From the NCBI GenBank assembly GCA_964390805.1, contig CAYMKL010000023.1:3542-67541 (forward strand): a stretch of 64,000 nucleotides of DNA, written 5' to 3'. Positions 8,044-18,896 of this stretch are shown piece after piece. The notes beneath the pieces were generated by a model. It saw only the letters and a program-made list of their open reading frames with translations, made no database searches and was not told where the DNA came from. Source of the stretch: CAYMKL01 sp964390805. Lineage in GTDB: Bacteria; Chloroflexota; Anaerolineae; VGOG01. Positions within the stretch are counted from its first letter, which is position 1. The number at the start of each line of letters is the position of its first letter. A program made the position numbers and the translations under genes.

Positions 8044-9222
8044 ATGAAAAGAGTCACCATCCTTACCCTCGTAATGAGCCTGCTCGTCGCCGCCACGGTG
8101 GGGTGTGGCGGCAGGGAGGCCCCCGCTGCCACGCCTGATACCCAGGCTACGGTCAAGGCGGCCATTGCCGGCACCAGCACGGCCCAGGCTGGCACGCAGG
8201 CGACGATTGACGCTGCTGTCCAGGCCACCACCGCAGCCCAGACAAGCACGCAGGTCACAGCCGACGCCGCTGCCCAGGGCACCAGCGAGGCTCAAGCGAG
8301 CGTCCAGGCGACGACCGACGCCGCGGTTCAGGCCACCGTTGTGGCCGAGACAAACGTCCAGGCGACGGTTGACGCCGCAGTTCAGGCCACCGTCGCTGCC
8401 GCCCCCACCTCTACCCCCTCGGCGGCATACGTGACCATGACCGAGGAGGAGCTGGCGGCCCTCATTGACCAGGCTGTCGCCGAAGCCACCGCCGCCGCGC
8501 AAGCCTCCTCAGCCACTACGACGCAGGCCACCGCCGATGACGCGGTCACGCAAGAAGAAGTGATCAAGGTGGCGGTCTCCCTGGCGGAGGCAGAGGAAGC
8601 CATTGCCTACGCTGAGGATCTGATCGCTGCTTATTATGATCTATATGGGGACTTAGCTACTGAAACCCTTGCCACCCTACAGGCCATCGAACAGGATTTA
8701 GCCATGATGGCCGAGAACATGGCCGCCATCAACGCCACACTCCAGGAGATCAACACAACCCTCCAGCAAGGGCTGGCCCTGGCCGAGGAGACCATCGCCC
8801 AACTGGAGACCGCCGCCCAGACCGCCAGCGCCAAAGCAACGGAGGCCCAGATGCAGGCCCAGAGCCTGGTCCAAGATCTGCAGGCCGAACTGGAAAGCCG
8901 GGCCGCAACCGCCCTGTCTGTCCAGCCCAATAACATCGCCGCTGACCGCAAGGCTGCTATCCAGAGCGCGTTCGATTACCTTGACGCTGTGCGCCAGTCC
9001 CTGGGTGACAACAAAATCTCACCGACCGAGCTGGCCAACATCGCTCAGTTGGGGGCCAACGCCAGCGCCAGCCTGGACGCTCAAGGAGGCCCTCAACTTC
9101 AGCAGGTGTCCGGTTCAGTCAACGACATCACGGCGCAGCTCGCGCGCGGCCAGGTGCCTCAGGCCCAGGCCAACGTGGGCAACCTGGAGGCGTCCCTGGG
9201 AACCAGGCCATCCAGGCCGTAA
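8044..9222 (+). CDS. Ala/Gln/Thr-repeat lipoprotein with coiled-coil
   Basis: A 392-residue predicted lipoprotein: a signal peptide ends in AATVGC (Cys21). Residues about 32-120 are five copies of an 18-residue unit of the type TQATxDAAVQATxxAQxS, encoded by a 54-bp tandem repeat. Then follow a Thr/Pro/Ala spacer and a long heptad-rich helical region (about 160-310). The start is ATG 8044, with AAGGAGG 10 bases upstream. No enzyme domain is visible; it resembles an envelope-anchored, Lpp- or SlyB-like structural protein, but I do not recognise the family. Confidence 0.75.
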   Translation: MKRVTILTLVMSLLVAATVGCGGREAPAATPDTQATVKAAIAGTSTAQAGTQATIDAAVQATTAAQTSTQVTADAAAQGTSEAQASVQATTDAAVQATVVAETNVQATVDAAVQATVAAAPTSTPSAAYVTMTEEELAALIDQAVAEATAAAQASSATTTQATADDAVTQEEVIKVAVSLAEAEEAIAYAEDLIAAYYDLYGDLATETLATLQAIEQDLAMMAENMAAINATLQEINTTLQQGLALAEETIAQLETAAQTASAKATEAQMQAQSLVQDLQAELESRAATALSVQPNNIAADRKAAIQSAFDYLDAVRQSLGDNKISPTELANIAQLGANASASLDAQGGPQLQQVSGSVNDITAQLARGQVPQAQANVGNLEASLGTRPSRP

Positions 9223-9245
9223 TCTTGCTAGTTTAGGAGGAACCC

Positions 9246-10199
9246 ATGCATCAACCAACCTTTCGCGATGTCTTGAAAGCCAAAGCCGTCATCGCCAGCT
9301 ATCTGTCTCGCACGCCGTTGTACCGCTACTCGTCTCTGTGCCAACTGCTGGGCTGCGAGGTCTACGTCAAGCACGAGAACCATCAGCCGGTGGGGGCCTT
9401 CAAGGTGCGCGGTGGCATCAACCTGATGTCACAGCTCTCTGACGATGAGCGACGACGGGGCGTCATCGCCGCCTCTACCGGCAACCATGGGCAGTCGGTG
9501 GCTTACGCGGCCCGGCTCTTCGGAGTGGAGGCTACCATCGTCGTGCCGGAGGGGGCCAACCCGGGCAAGGTGGAGGCCATGCGTGGCCTGGGGGCGCACG
9601 TCGTATTCCACGGGCGGGACTTCGACCAGGCCCGCCAGCACTGCGAGGCACTGGCTGCCGAACGAGGGTATCGTTACATCCACTCCGGCGACGAGCCCTT
9701 GCTCATCGCGGGGGTGGCTACAGTGACCCTGGAGGTGCTGGAGGATCAGCCAGACACTGAGATCATCATCGTGCCCATCGGCGGGGGCAGCGGGGCGGCG
9801 GGAGCCTGCATCGCGGCCAAGGCCATCAATCCGGCCATTCAGGTCGTCGGCGTGCAGTCGGAGCAGGCCCCAGCGGCCTATCGCTCGTGGAAGGAGCGGC
9901 GGTTGGTGGAGGACAAAATGGAGACAGCAGCCGAGGGCCTGGCCACCCGCACCGCCTTCGCCCTGCCGCAGAGCATCCTCTGGGACCTGCTGGATGACTT
10001 CGTCCTGGTGAGCGAAGCGGAGATCTACCGGGCCATCGTTCTCTATCTGGAGAAGACCCACAACCTGGCCGAGGGAGCCGGGGCCGCGCCTCTGGCAGCA
10101 GCCATGAAGATGCAGGAACGTTTGCAGGATCGCAAGGTGGCCTTGGTGCTCAGCGGAGGGAACCTGAGCCTGGCGCAACTGAGGGTGGCTTTATCTTAG
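9246..10199 (+). CDS. PLP-dependent threonine/serine dehydratase-like enzyme
   Basis: A 317-residue fold-type II PLP enzyme. The Schiff-base lysine is Lys53 in VGAFKVRGG, the phosphate-binding loop is PIGGGSGAAG near residue 180, and the C-terminal SGGNLSL matches the ring-nitrogen Ser loop of threonine dehydratases. It lacks the C-terminal ACT-like regulatory domain of IlvA, so it is closer in size to catabolic threonine dehydratase or serine/threonine racemase types. AGGAGG precedes the ATG. Confidence 0.85.
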   Translation: MHQPTFRDVLKAKAVIASYLSRTPLYRYSSLCQLLGCEVYVKHENHQPVGAFKVRGGINLMSQLSDDERRRGVIAASTGNHGQSVAYAARLFGVEATIVVPEGANPGKVEAMRGLGAHVVFHGRDFDQARQHCEALAAERGYRYIHSGDEPLLIAGVATVTLEVLEDQPDTEIIIVPIGGGSGAAGACIAAKAINPAIQVVGVQSEQAPAAYRSWKERRLVEDKMETAAEGLATRTAFALPQSILWDLLDDFVLVSEAEIYRAIVLYLEKTHNLAEGAGAAPLAAAMKMQERLQDRKVALVLSGGNLSLAQLRVALS

Positions 10200-10212
10200 T
10201 GGAGGTCATGCC

Positions 10213-11409
10213 ATGCCTACCTGCCGCTACTGCCGCGAATTTCATCACCACGACCCGGCCTATCCACGGCGCCGCGCCCGCCACAATCTGGATGCTGAGT
10301 ACCCCCGCTGCCATCGCCATTGGCGCTATGTCTGCGACCTCTGCGGCCAGCCATCTCACTTCAACGGCCTGACCTGGTGCCAGGAGGCTGGCCAGTTCAC
10401 CTGCCTGCACTGCGCCAGCGGCTATCGCCAGGTCAACGAGCCTTTCTTGGACTGGGACTACTATTGGGACATCGCCTGCCCCCATTGTGGCGCCAGTCAC
10501 CCGGCCCTGGATCGCCTGGAGTACGAGGGCCGCCATCCCTGGCAGGTACTCCGTGGTGCCGAACGGCGACGCCTGGGCCTGAGCCAGGAAACCGACTTCG
10601 GGGGCGTCTTCTGGTCCGAGCACTTCCCCGACGATGAGCATCCTCCCGACGACGAAGCCATCGCCGCTCAGTGGAGCGTCATGGCTGCGAACTGGGATGC
10701 CCGCTATGGTGAGGAGGGCGATACGTCGCGGGTGCATCTCCTCAACTCCGCGCTTCTGGGAATCCTGGGCGACGTGGCGGGCAAACGCGTCCTCGACGCC
10801 GGCTGCGGCAACGGCTACCTGTGCCGCATGTTGGCCCGGCGAGGGGCGAAGATGGTCGGGGTGGACCTGGCCCCCGGCTGGATCGCGATGGCTCGTAGCC
10901 GGGAGCCAGAGCTAGGCATCGAATATCATGCAGCAAGTATCGCTCTTATGCCCTTCCTGGCCGATGGCTCCTTCGAGGCGGTGGTCTCCGTCTGCGTCCT
11001 GATGGATACCCGGGACTATCAGGCGGCCCTGGGTGAGATGTGCCGGGTGCTGGTGCCCGGAGGCATCGTAGCCACAGCCATCATGCACCCCTGTTTCACC
11101 TCACCACCCGGCTATGGTTGGGAACGCCATCCCGTGGACAGCACCCGTCCGGAGGATCGCTGGTACTGGCGGGTGAATAGCTATCTCCAATGCACCTGGG
11201 AGACCTGGCGTTGGGATCCGGTGGGCACGGCTACCGGTTTCCACCGCCCACTGTCGGACTACATGCAGACGCTCCTGGGACTGGGTTTTCGGCTGACGCA
11301 TTTCATCGAGCCGTGCCCGTCGCCAGAGCTGGTAGCTGCCGATCCTGCCGCCTGGGTGCCCGATACCCGCATCCCGCTCTTCCTGGTTATTGGAGCGAGC
11401 AAGGAGTAG
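10213..11409 (+). CDS. SAM-dependent methyltransferase with N-terminal zinc-ribbon-like segment
   Basis: A 398-residue protein. The first ~100 residues contain repeated CxxC pairs (CRYC, CDLC, CLHC, CPHC) that suggest one or two zinc ribbons. A class I Rossmann methyltransferase follows, with motif I VLDAGCGNGYL, acidic motif II VGVDLAP and motif IV VVSVCVLMD. The methyl acceptor is unknown. It lies 13 bases behind the dehydratase gene with its own GGAGG site. The zinc-ribbon plus methyltransferase arrangement recalls RlmA-type enzymes, but the N-terminus here is much longer. Confidence 0.8.
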   Translation: MPTCRYCREFHHHDPAYPRRRARHNLDAEYPRCHRHWRYVCDLCGQPSHFNGLTWCQEAGQFTCLHCASGYRQVNEPFLDWDYYWDIACPHCGASHPALDRLEYEGRHPWQVLRGAERRRLGLSQETDFGGVFWSEHFPDDEHPPDDEAIAAQWSVMAANWDARYGEEGDTSRVHLLNSALLGILGDVAGKRVLDAGCGNGYLCRMLARRGAKMVGVDLAPGWIAMARSREPELGIEYHAASIALMPFLADGSFEAVVSVCVLMDTRDYQAALGEMCRVLVPGGIVATAIMHPCFTSPPGYGWERHPVDSTRPEDRWYWRVNSYLQCTWETWRWDPVGTATGFHRPLSDYMQTLLGLGFRLTHFIEPCPSPELVAADPAAWVPDTRIPLFLVIGASKE

Positions 11410-11575
11410 TTTCTTGGAGATACATGTTTTGAGATATGACCGATCTATTCAGTCCTTTCTGCAAAATAGGGCAAGTGTCGGGGGTACTCCGACGGTCTAG
11501 GGAGCGGAACAGTTGTAAGCGGTTGCTCGAGAAGTGTAGCGACTGCATGTGGCGTAGCAAAAGGAAGACGATTCA

Positions 11576-13894
11576 ATGGTCCATCGAGCATTCATAGAGC
11601 ACTTGGCCCGCGGCGAACGCCTCCGAAGGGAAGGGATGCTAGCTGAGGCTACTGAGGAATTCTTGGCTGCTGTGCGGCTACGCCCTGACCATGCCGGCGC
11701 GCTTTTTGAGTTGGGGCGTCTCTACTTCAAGCAATGGCGCGACGAGGAGGCTAAGTTTTACTTGTCACTGGTTGTTAAGAAGACACCTAATCACTTGGAG
11801 GCGCACCGACTTCTGGGTATTACTTGCTTCCAGTTGGAAGACTGGCGGGGAGCGGAAAAGTATCTAGGGAGGGCTACCAGGCTTTCACAGGAGGAAGTTC
11901 CTGAAATCTGGGCCTTGTTAGCGATGGTCTCTTGGCAGCAAGGAAAACTGAACCAAGCATATGGTCGTTGTGAAAAGGCGTTGGAATTGGATACCACCTC
12001 TGCACTACCTTATATCGTAAAGGGTCTGGTCCTGGCTGAAATAGAAGATGTCCAGGCAGCTAAAGTAGCCATAAGTGAGGCAGTGGATTGTGAGCCGGAT
12101 ACGTGGTATCCACACTATTTGTTGGGACAATGGTATGCGGCCACCGGTGATGTCAAAGCAGCCCGATCCGAATATTTGCTGGCTGCGCAGTGTGCCGACT
12201 TTCCCCCCGCTGTGGTCTATGAGGCACTACTTGCTGTAACTGGCGAGCCCCAAGAACAGATGCTTTGTCTCGAGCAAATTGTGGCGAACCGGCCAACTGA
12301 TGTCGCATCAAGGAAAAAGCTTATTAGGTTGTATCTGACGGCGCACCGGCTCAATGCTGTACCAGACGAACTCCAGGCGCTAAATAGCATACTGGAAGGG
12401 CAAGAGGACGGAGAAACCCTGCTGTTGCGTGGCGACTACTACGCATTGCAAGGACAATTGGAATCGGCCCTTGGGGCCTATCATGAAGCTGCTTCTCTAA
12501 TGCCTAAACATCCTGATCCGTTCTACCGCCTTGGTGAAGTACTATCGCTCTTGGAAAAGGATGAGGAGGCCATTGGTTGTTTACGGGAAGCTATCAGGCT
12601 GCGGCGTTGGGATGACACGGATTACACATACAAACCCATTTTCCAGTCAGAAAGGGTCGAGGAGAATAGAGACAGGGCTCGTGGTGATGGGATTGGACCT
12701 TTCGACTTGTTGTGGGCGATGATCTATGCTCTGATCTACAGTGCCTGGAAATGGTTGCAAGGTAGGATTTCTTCCCTCAAGATCGATAGTGTTCACCGGT
12801 TCATCAAGGCCCGGATTATCTTCCATCCCAGAATCAGACAGTGGCTTGTTATTGTAACTCTGTTCTGTCTACCACTGGCTCTGTTCGATGTACTGGCATT
12901 CAGACTTCTCTTCGGTAGGGTTTCGATCATTGTATACATCTTTCTGGTGTTGCTGACAACGTGTGTCTTAAGCCAGTTGCCTGTGAAGCCAACCTGGCGC
13001 AACATACTGCGGCTGGTTCTAGCTTCGATACCTGGCTGGCTAGGCATCCTTGGCCTGTTTGCAGTGCCGGTCTGGTCCTTCTGGAATTCATTGGGGATGC
13101 CCGTCCAGTTGCCGAGCACAATCACGGACTGGAGCTTTCTCGCAATGATGGCATACATCTTCTTCATCTTTTCACTTGGACTAACTGCTACGGTCTGGAT
13201 CAACTACATGCTGTTGAAGAAGCTAACGGGGATTAAGACGTTCCGCGAACTGCTAAAAGTCCCTTGGCTCGAATACAGACGGCTCAGACACAAGTTTGTC
13301 AGAGAATGGGGTTTTAGTGGTCTTTATTTCGACTGCTTGCTACCTTTGCTAACTGCCTCATTGCTGACCGCTTTAGCTGAGACAGTCGACCAGCTATGGT
13401 GGTTGGCTTATCCGAGTTGGGCCTTGAACTTTTTCATTTTCATGGTCCTGAATCTTGTTTTTATTGATTATGCATTTTCGCCAAGGCCAATCAAACGTAT
13501 CAAACTCGATAAGCTAAAGGGGGTGTTGGGTCTAAGGCCGGGGTCTTCGTTCTACTTGCCACTTGCTCTCTTGATAACAGCCGCTTTGTTTTGGGCTTAC
13601 TGGACAAACTATTCTCTTGTGCTAACCAACTCTGACATTGTTAATCCAGGGAGTTTCATCTCGCTTGACCAACAAAGTCCCGACGATCTTGGGGGATGGC
13701 ATTACATCACGTTCAGGTTAATGATCAGTGGCGAATTTGACATGATACCACAAGACCCCTATGCCGAGTTCGTGATTATGGCAATCTCAATGTCCGAGTT
13801 TGCATTCCTGGGGTTGTTCTTTACTCAGATCATTGGGACGCTAAGAGTATACGGAAAGACAAAGGAAAACGAAAGAGGTTCAGGGAACGAGTAG
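11576..13894 (+). CDS. TPR-repeat protein with C-terminal membrane domain
   Basis: A 772-residue protein. Residues 1 to about 360 are tetratricopeptide repeats (for example ALFELGRLYFKQWRDEEA and PFYRLGEVLSLLEKDEEA). From about residue 375 onward there are seven or eight hydrophobic segments. A charged stretch (VEENRDRARGDG) separates the halves. The TPR part is presumably a cytosolic interaction surface tethered to the membrane. The membrane part matches no family I recognise. AAAGGAAG lies before the start. Its AT content is higher than that of the neighbouring ABC genes, which may mean a different origin. Confidence 0.75.
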   Translation: MVHRAFIEHLARGERLRREGMLAEATEEFLAAVRLRPDHAGALFELGRLYFKQWRDEEAKFYLSLVVKKTPNHLEAHRLLGITCFQLEDWRGAEKYLGRATRLSQEEVPEIWALLAMVSWQQGKLNQAYGRCEKALELDTTSALPYIVKGLVLAEIEDVQAAKVAISEAVDCEPDTWYPHYLLGQWYAATGDVKAARSEYLLAAQCADFPPAVVYEALLAVTGEPQEQMLCLEQIVANRPTDVASRKKLIRLYLTAHRLNAVPDELQALNSILEGQEDGETLLLRGDYYALQGQLESALGAYHEAASLMPKHPDPFYRLGEVLSLLEKDEEAIGCLREAIRLRRWDDTDYTYKPIFQSERVEENRDRARGDGIGPFDLLWAMIYALIYSAWKWLQGRISSLKIDSVHRFIKARIIFHPRIRQWLVIVTLFCLPLALFDVLAFRLLFGRVSIIVYIFLVLLTTCVLSQLPVKPTWRNILRLVLASIPGWLGILGLFAVPVWSFWNSLGMPVQLPSTITDWSFLAMMAYIFFIFSLGLTATVWINYMLLKKLTGIKTFRELLKVPWLEYRRLRHKFVREWGFSGLYFDCLLPLLTASLLTALAETVDQLWWLAYPSWALNFFIFMVLNLVFIDYAFSPRPIKRIKLDKLKGVLGLRPGSSFYLPLALLITAALFWAYWTNYSLVLTNSDIVNPGSFISLDQQSPDDLGGWHYITFRLMISGEFDMIPQDPYAEFVIMAISMSEFAFLGLFFTQIIGTLRVYGKTKENERGSGNE

Positions 13895-14103
13895 AAACCT
13901 TGAATGCAAGTCGAATACGACGAGCCAACCGTCTGTTTTCCAGCCACCCCGCGCACGAGAATCCCTCCACAACGCCATGCGGCACACTTGCCAACATTAC
14001 TGCACTGCGCCGACAACTGCGGAAGCGGAACTGAGATAAGCCGGGGCAGGCCACCCTGGTGCGGGCGTTTTGAGAGAGTAGTGAGAGTCGAGAAAGTGAC
14101 CCA

Positions 14104-15857
<1,754 letters not shown>

Positions 15858-15858
<1 letters not shown>

Positions 15859-17663
15859 TGGGCTTTGTCTTAGACGGCCTCGACACCGAGGCCTACGACC
15901 GCGAATACAGCGACCGGGAACTGCTGAGCCGCATCATCAGCTATTTTCGGCCGCACACCCGGCAGATGATCCTGGTCGCTGCCATGATTACCTTGAACTC
16001 GGTGGCTGGGACGGGCAGCCCGATTCTCATTTCCAGGGGCATTGACCTGGCGGCGGAAAACCCGACGATTGAGGCCATGCTGCTCTTGACTGGAGGTGTG
16101 CTTTTACTGGGCGTAACCGCCTGGATATTCAACTACGTGCGGCAACTGTTCTCGGCCCGGGTGGTGGGGGACGTGGTGCTCCAGTTGCGGGAAGATGTTT
16201 TTGACGCCACCGTTGGACACGATCTCTCCTTCTTCGACGAGCACCCCTCCGGCAAGATCGTCAGCCGGGTCACGTCCGACACGCAGGACTTTTCCGCCAC
16301 CGTCACCCTGGTCATGGATCTGCTCAGCCAGGTGTTGCTGGTCGTCATCCTCTCCATCTGGCTGTTCAGAATCAACGTCTTGTTGACCCTGTTGCTGCTG
16401 GGAATGGCGCCCATTGCCGCCGCCATCGCTCTCAGCTTTCGCCGCGTCGCCCGAACAGTCACCCAACGCGCCCGCCGGGTCACGGCCAAGATCAACGCCC
16501 AGATTCAGGAGTCGGTCAGCGGCATCATGGTGGCCAAGAGCTTTCGGCAGGAACACGCCGTTTACGCCAGCTTCGATGCCAACAACCAGCAGGCATATCA
16601 GGTGGGGGTGCGGCGCGGCCTGACGCTCAACACCATCTTCCCGGTCATGGGCCTGGCTTCCGGCCTGGGGGTAGCCACGCTGATCTACGCCGGCGGGCTG
16701 GCGACCCGGGGTGGGACAGTGAGCCCCGGCAATTGGTACCTATTCATGCAGGCCGTGGGTTTCTTCTGGTGGCCCTTGATGAGCATCGCTTCTTTCTGGA
16801 GCCAGTTCCAGGACGGGCTATCGGCCTCGGAGCGGGTGTTCGCCCTGATTGACGCCGAGCCAAAGGTGGTCCAGGCAGCAGCCGTACCGGTGGCAAAGCT
16901 GGACGGCCAGATCGCATTCCGCCGCCTCACGCTCACTTACACCGGCGAGGAGATCGTGTTGCCCGACTTCACGCTGGAAATCCACCCCCAAGAGACCCTG
17001 GCGTTGGTGGGCCACACCGGCGCGGGCAAGAGCAGCCTGGCCCGGCTGATCACGCGCTTTTACGAGTTCCAGGGGGGAGAGCTTCTGGTAGACGGTCGGG
17101 ACATTCGCAACCTGCACCTGGGGCAATATCGCCAGCACATCGGGCTGGTGCCGCAGGAGCCGTTCCTCTTTTCCGGTACCGTGCGGGACAACATCCGCTA
17201 CGGTCGGCCGGAAGCGACCGACGCGGAGGTGCGCGAAGCGGCCATGCACATCAGCAACGGGGACTGGTTGGCCGGCCTGGCCGACGGGCTGGACACCGAC
17301 GTGGGCGAGCGTGGAGCCAGCCTCTCGATGGGGCAGCGGCAACTGGTCGCTCTGGCGCGCGTGCTGCTCAAAGACCCGGTCATCTTTATCCTGGACGAGG
17401 CAACCGCCAGTGTGGACCCGTTTACCGAGACGCAAATCCAGGAGGGGCTGGAGACCATCATGCGCGACCGCACAGCCATCGTCATCGCCCACCGCCTGTC
17501 CACCGTCAAGAACGCCGACCGCATCATCGTCATGGATCACGGCCGTATCATCGAAGAAGGCACGCACGACGAGTTGATGGCCCAGGGTGGGCATTACGCT
17601 GAGTTATACAACACCTATTTCCGGCATCAGTCGTTGGAGTACATCGAAAGCTTTGTCGGTTGA
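15858..17663 (+). CDS. ABC exporter half-transporter, degenerate signature motif
   Basis: A 601-residue partner of the preceding half. Six transmembrane helices are followed by a nucleotide-binding domain with Walker A GHTGAGKS (about 384), canonical Walker B VIFILDEATASVD (catalytic Glu present) and a changed signature, LSMGQRQ instead of LSGGQ. The consensus site would use this Walker A/B with the LSGGE of the partner; the other site is degenerate on both sides. The 3' end of an ABC gene of this type was the source of the repeats found downstream at 20604, 21551 and 23902. Confidence 0.9.
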
Positions 17664-17682
17664 CCTATGACTTACGGAGGGG

Positions 17683-17717
17683 AAAAGCCACCTGCGTGAA
17701 CCGCGCGGTGGCTTTTT
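17683..17717 (+). terminator. Rho-independent terminator of the ABC operon
   Basis: AAAAGCCACC (17683-17692) pairs with GGTGGCTTTTT (17707-17717), giving a GC-rich stem ending in a T run, 20 bases after the ABC stop. Confidence 0.85.
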
Positions 17718-17718
17718 G

Positions 17719-17747
17719 TTGCCAAACAAGCCGAAATGTGGTATAGT
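17719..17747 (+). promoter_or_regulatory. Sigma-70-type promoter of module copy 1
   Basis: TTGCCA (17719-17724), 17-base spacer, TATAGT (17742-17747). The spacer ends in GTGG, as in the promoters at 18635 and 20769. It would drive the gene at 17986 through a ~235-nt leader. Confidence 0.7.
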
Positions 17748-17985
17748 ATGCGTAGCAGCCAATTAGTACTTGTAGCCAACTTCACCAGAAGCCCCCAGAG
17801 CGTTTAATGGCGCAAAGTGAGCGTATTTTTGTGCCTCCGAGAAGATAGAGGCGCAGGAAGCAGTACGGCGCATCAACTCACTTTGCTCGTGGCGGGTGAA
17901 CCGCGCATTAGGCCGCCCCGTCAGAGTAGCATAGCACGGTTGCTGTGAGGGTCAAACACAACCCTCCGGTAATTGCAGTGAGCCT

Positions 17986-18477
17986 ATGAAAAAGTTTAGC
18001 AGATACGACCGACCATACGACGAATATGCCAAGTGGCAGAACATCTGCCCAGAGGGGGCTTGGAGAACTACGGAACCATCTGCATTCAGCGGCCTTCTCC
18101 CAAACAGCCTTTTGTCCAAGACAAACAGCGTATTTGTTATGGCTTCTGGAAGTCTGCCTGCTTCCGTCTTTGTCGCCAATCTCAATAGAGTGGACAAGCC
18201 GGCAAGCGCAATTTATCAAGAACCATACATTCTGGCATTTGATCACAGCGCCTCTGCTGCGAATGGTGGATTTGTCCATCATGGCGACTGGCAGGGCCGC
18301 ACTACCCATCCTGACGAAGGTTTCTTTGCCGCTATAGCAGCCAGCGGCATCCAGGCACATTATCCTCTCCAAGAGATGCCTACTGCTGGTTCAGGTTACA
18401 TTGATGATGTTGCCGTAGATTCTCAAAAGGCAGCATTCTGGACGGCACTTTCAGCACTCCGCAACGACGATGAATGA
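17986..18477 (+). CDS. Orphan protein of 163 residues
   Basis: A soluble protein with no signal peptide or membrane segment and no family I recognise. It is rich in Ser, Ala and aromatic residues and has a His cluster, GGFVHHGDWQG. The ribosome-binding site is weak (GTGAGCC). The 17748-17985 leader contains an inverted repeat GCAAAGTGAG (17812) / CTCACTTTGC (17877) and a GAGGGT-ACCCTC hairpin. It is the first cargo gene behind the ABC exporter. A minus-strand frame over the same DNA exists but has Cys/Trp-rich, unprotein-like composition. Confidence 0.55.
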   Translation: MKKFSRYDRPYDEYAKWQNICPEGAWRTTEPSAFSGLLPNSLLSKTNSVFVMASGSLPASVFVANLNRVDKPASAIYQEPYILAFDHSASAANGGFVHHGDWQGRTTHPDEGFFAAIAASGIQAHYPLQEMPTAGSGYIDDVAVDSQKAAFWTALSALRNDDE

Positions 18478-18634
18478 TTGTTTTTTGCGGGAGCTAACCC
18501 CCGCTACACCTGACTGGGCTAATCTCGGCTCGAATTCAAGGCTGGCTTCGTTGTTGTAGTCTGCCTTCTAGCGAGGTGAGTCCTGCAAAGCCGCCCAGCG
18601 GTTCAGCTTTTCCGTTAACACGCCGACTAGGGCC

Positions 18635-18663
18635 TTGCATTCTCCGACACGAAGTGGTATAGT
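18635..18663 (+). promoter_or_regulatory. Promoter of the TIR-protein gene
   Basis: TTGCAT (18635-18640), 17-base spacer ending GTGG, TATAGT (18658-18663). Same architecture as the four module promoters, but here without the ABC tail and terminator. It is followed by a GCAGGC-GCCTGC hairpin and then the structured leader. Confidence 0.65.
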
Positions 18664-18730
18664 GGGTAGGTAAGCCTAGGTCCAACCAAAAGAAAAAGCA
18701 GGCAACGCCCGCCTGCTACAACAACCAAAC

Positions 18731-18860
18731 AAAAAAGGGATTACAGAGTAGCCGCTCTGGTAATCCCAACACCTACTCCTGAATCGCCCAGGAGAAGGCT
18801 AGAGGAATTGTAGCACAAAGCCGCTTCCTGGGCAAGTGGAGGCGGCTCTTTGTCTTTCAC
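18731..18860 (+). ncRNA. Structured leader with three hairpins, copy A (candidate attenuator)
   Basis: About 125 nt, repeated at 21866-21995. P1: GGGATTACAGAG pairs with CTCTGGTAATCCC (18737-18767). P2: CTCCTG/CAGGAG (18776-18794). P3: AAAGCCGC pairs with GCGGCTCTTT (18817-18851) and ends in a T-rich stretch, like a terminator. GCCCAGGA in P2 (18786-18793) is complementary to TCCTGGGC in the P3 loop (18826-18833), so P2 and P3 can exchange pairing or form a pseudoknot. It lies between promoter and start of the TIR gene. Confidence 0.6.
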
Positions 18861-18896
18861 TTGCTGTAGATACCAACGTCGAAAGGTGCATAAGAC

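Larger units (their letters stand above)
17650..17747 (+). repeat. Terminator-promoter module, copy 1 (resident copy at an ABC gene end)
   Basis: CTTTGTCGGTTGACCTATGA, CTTACGGAG, the AAGCCACCTGCGTGAAC hairpin and GCCAAACAAGCCGAAA recur in copies at 20604-20797, 21694-21848 and 23902-24055. In this copy the first bases encode the last residues (FVG) and stop of the ABC exporter. Confidence 0.85.
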
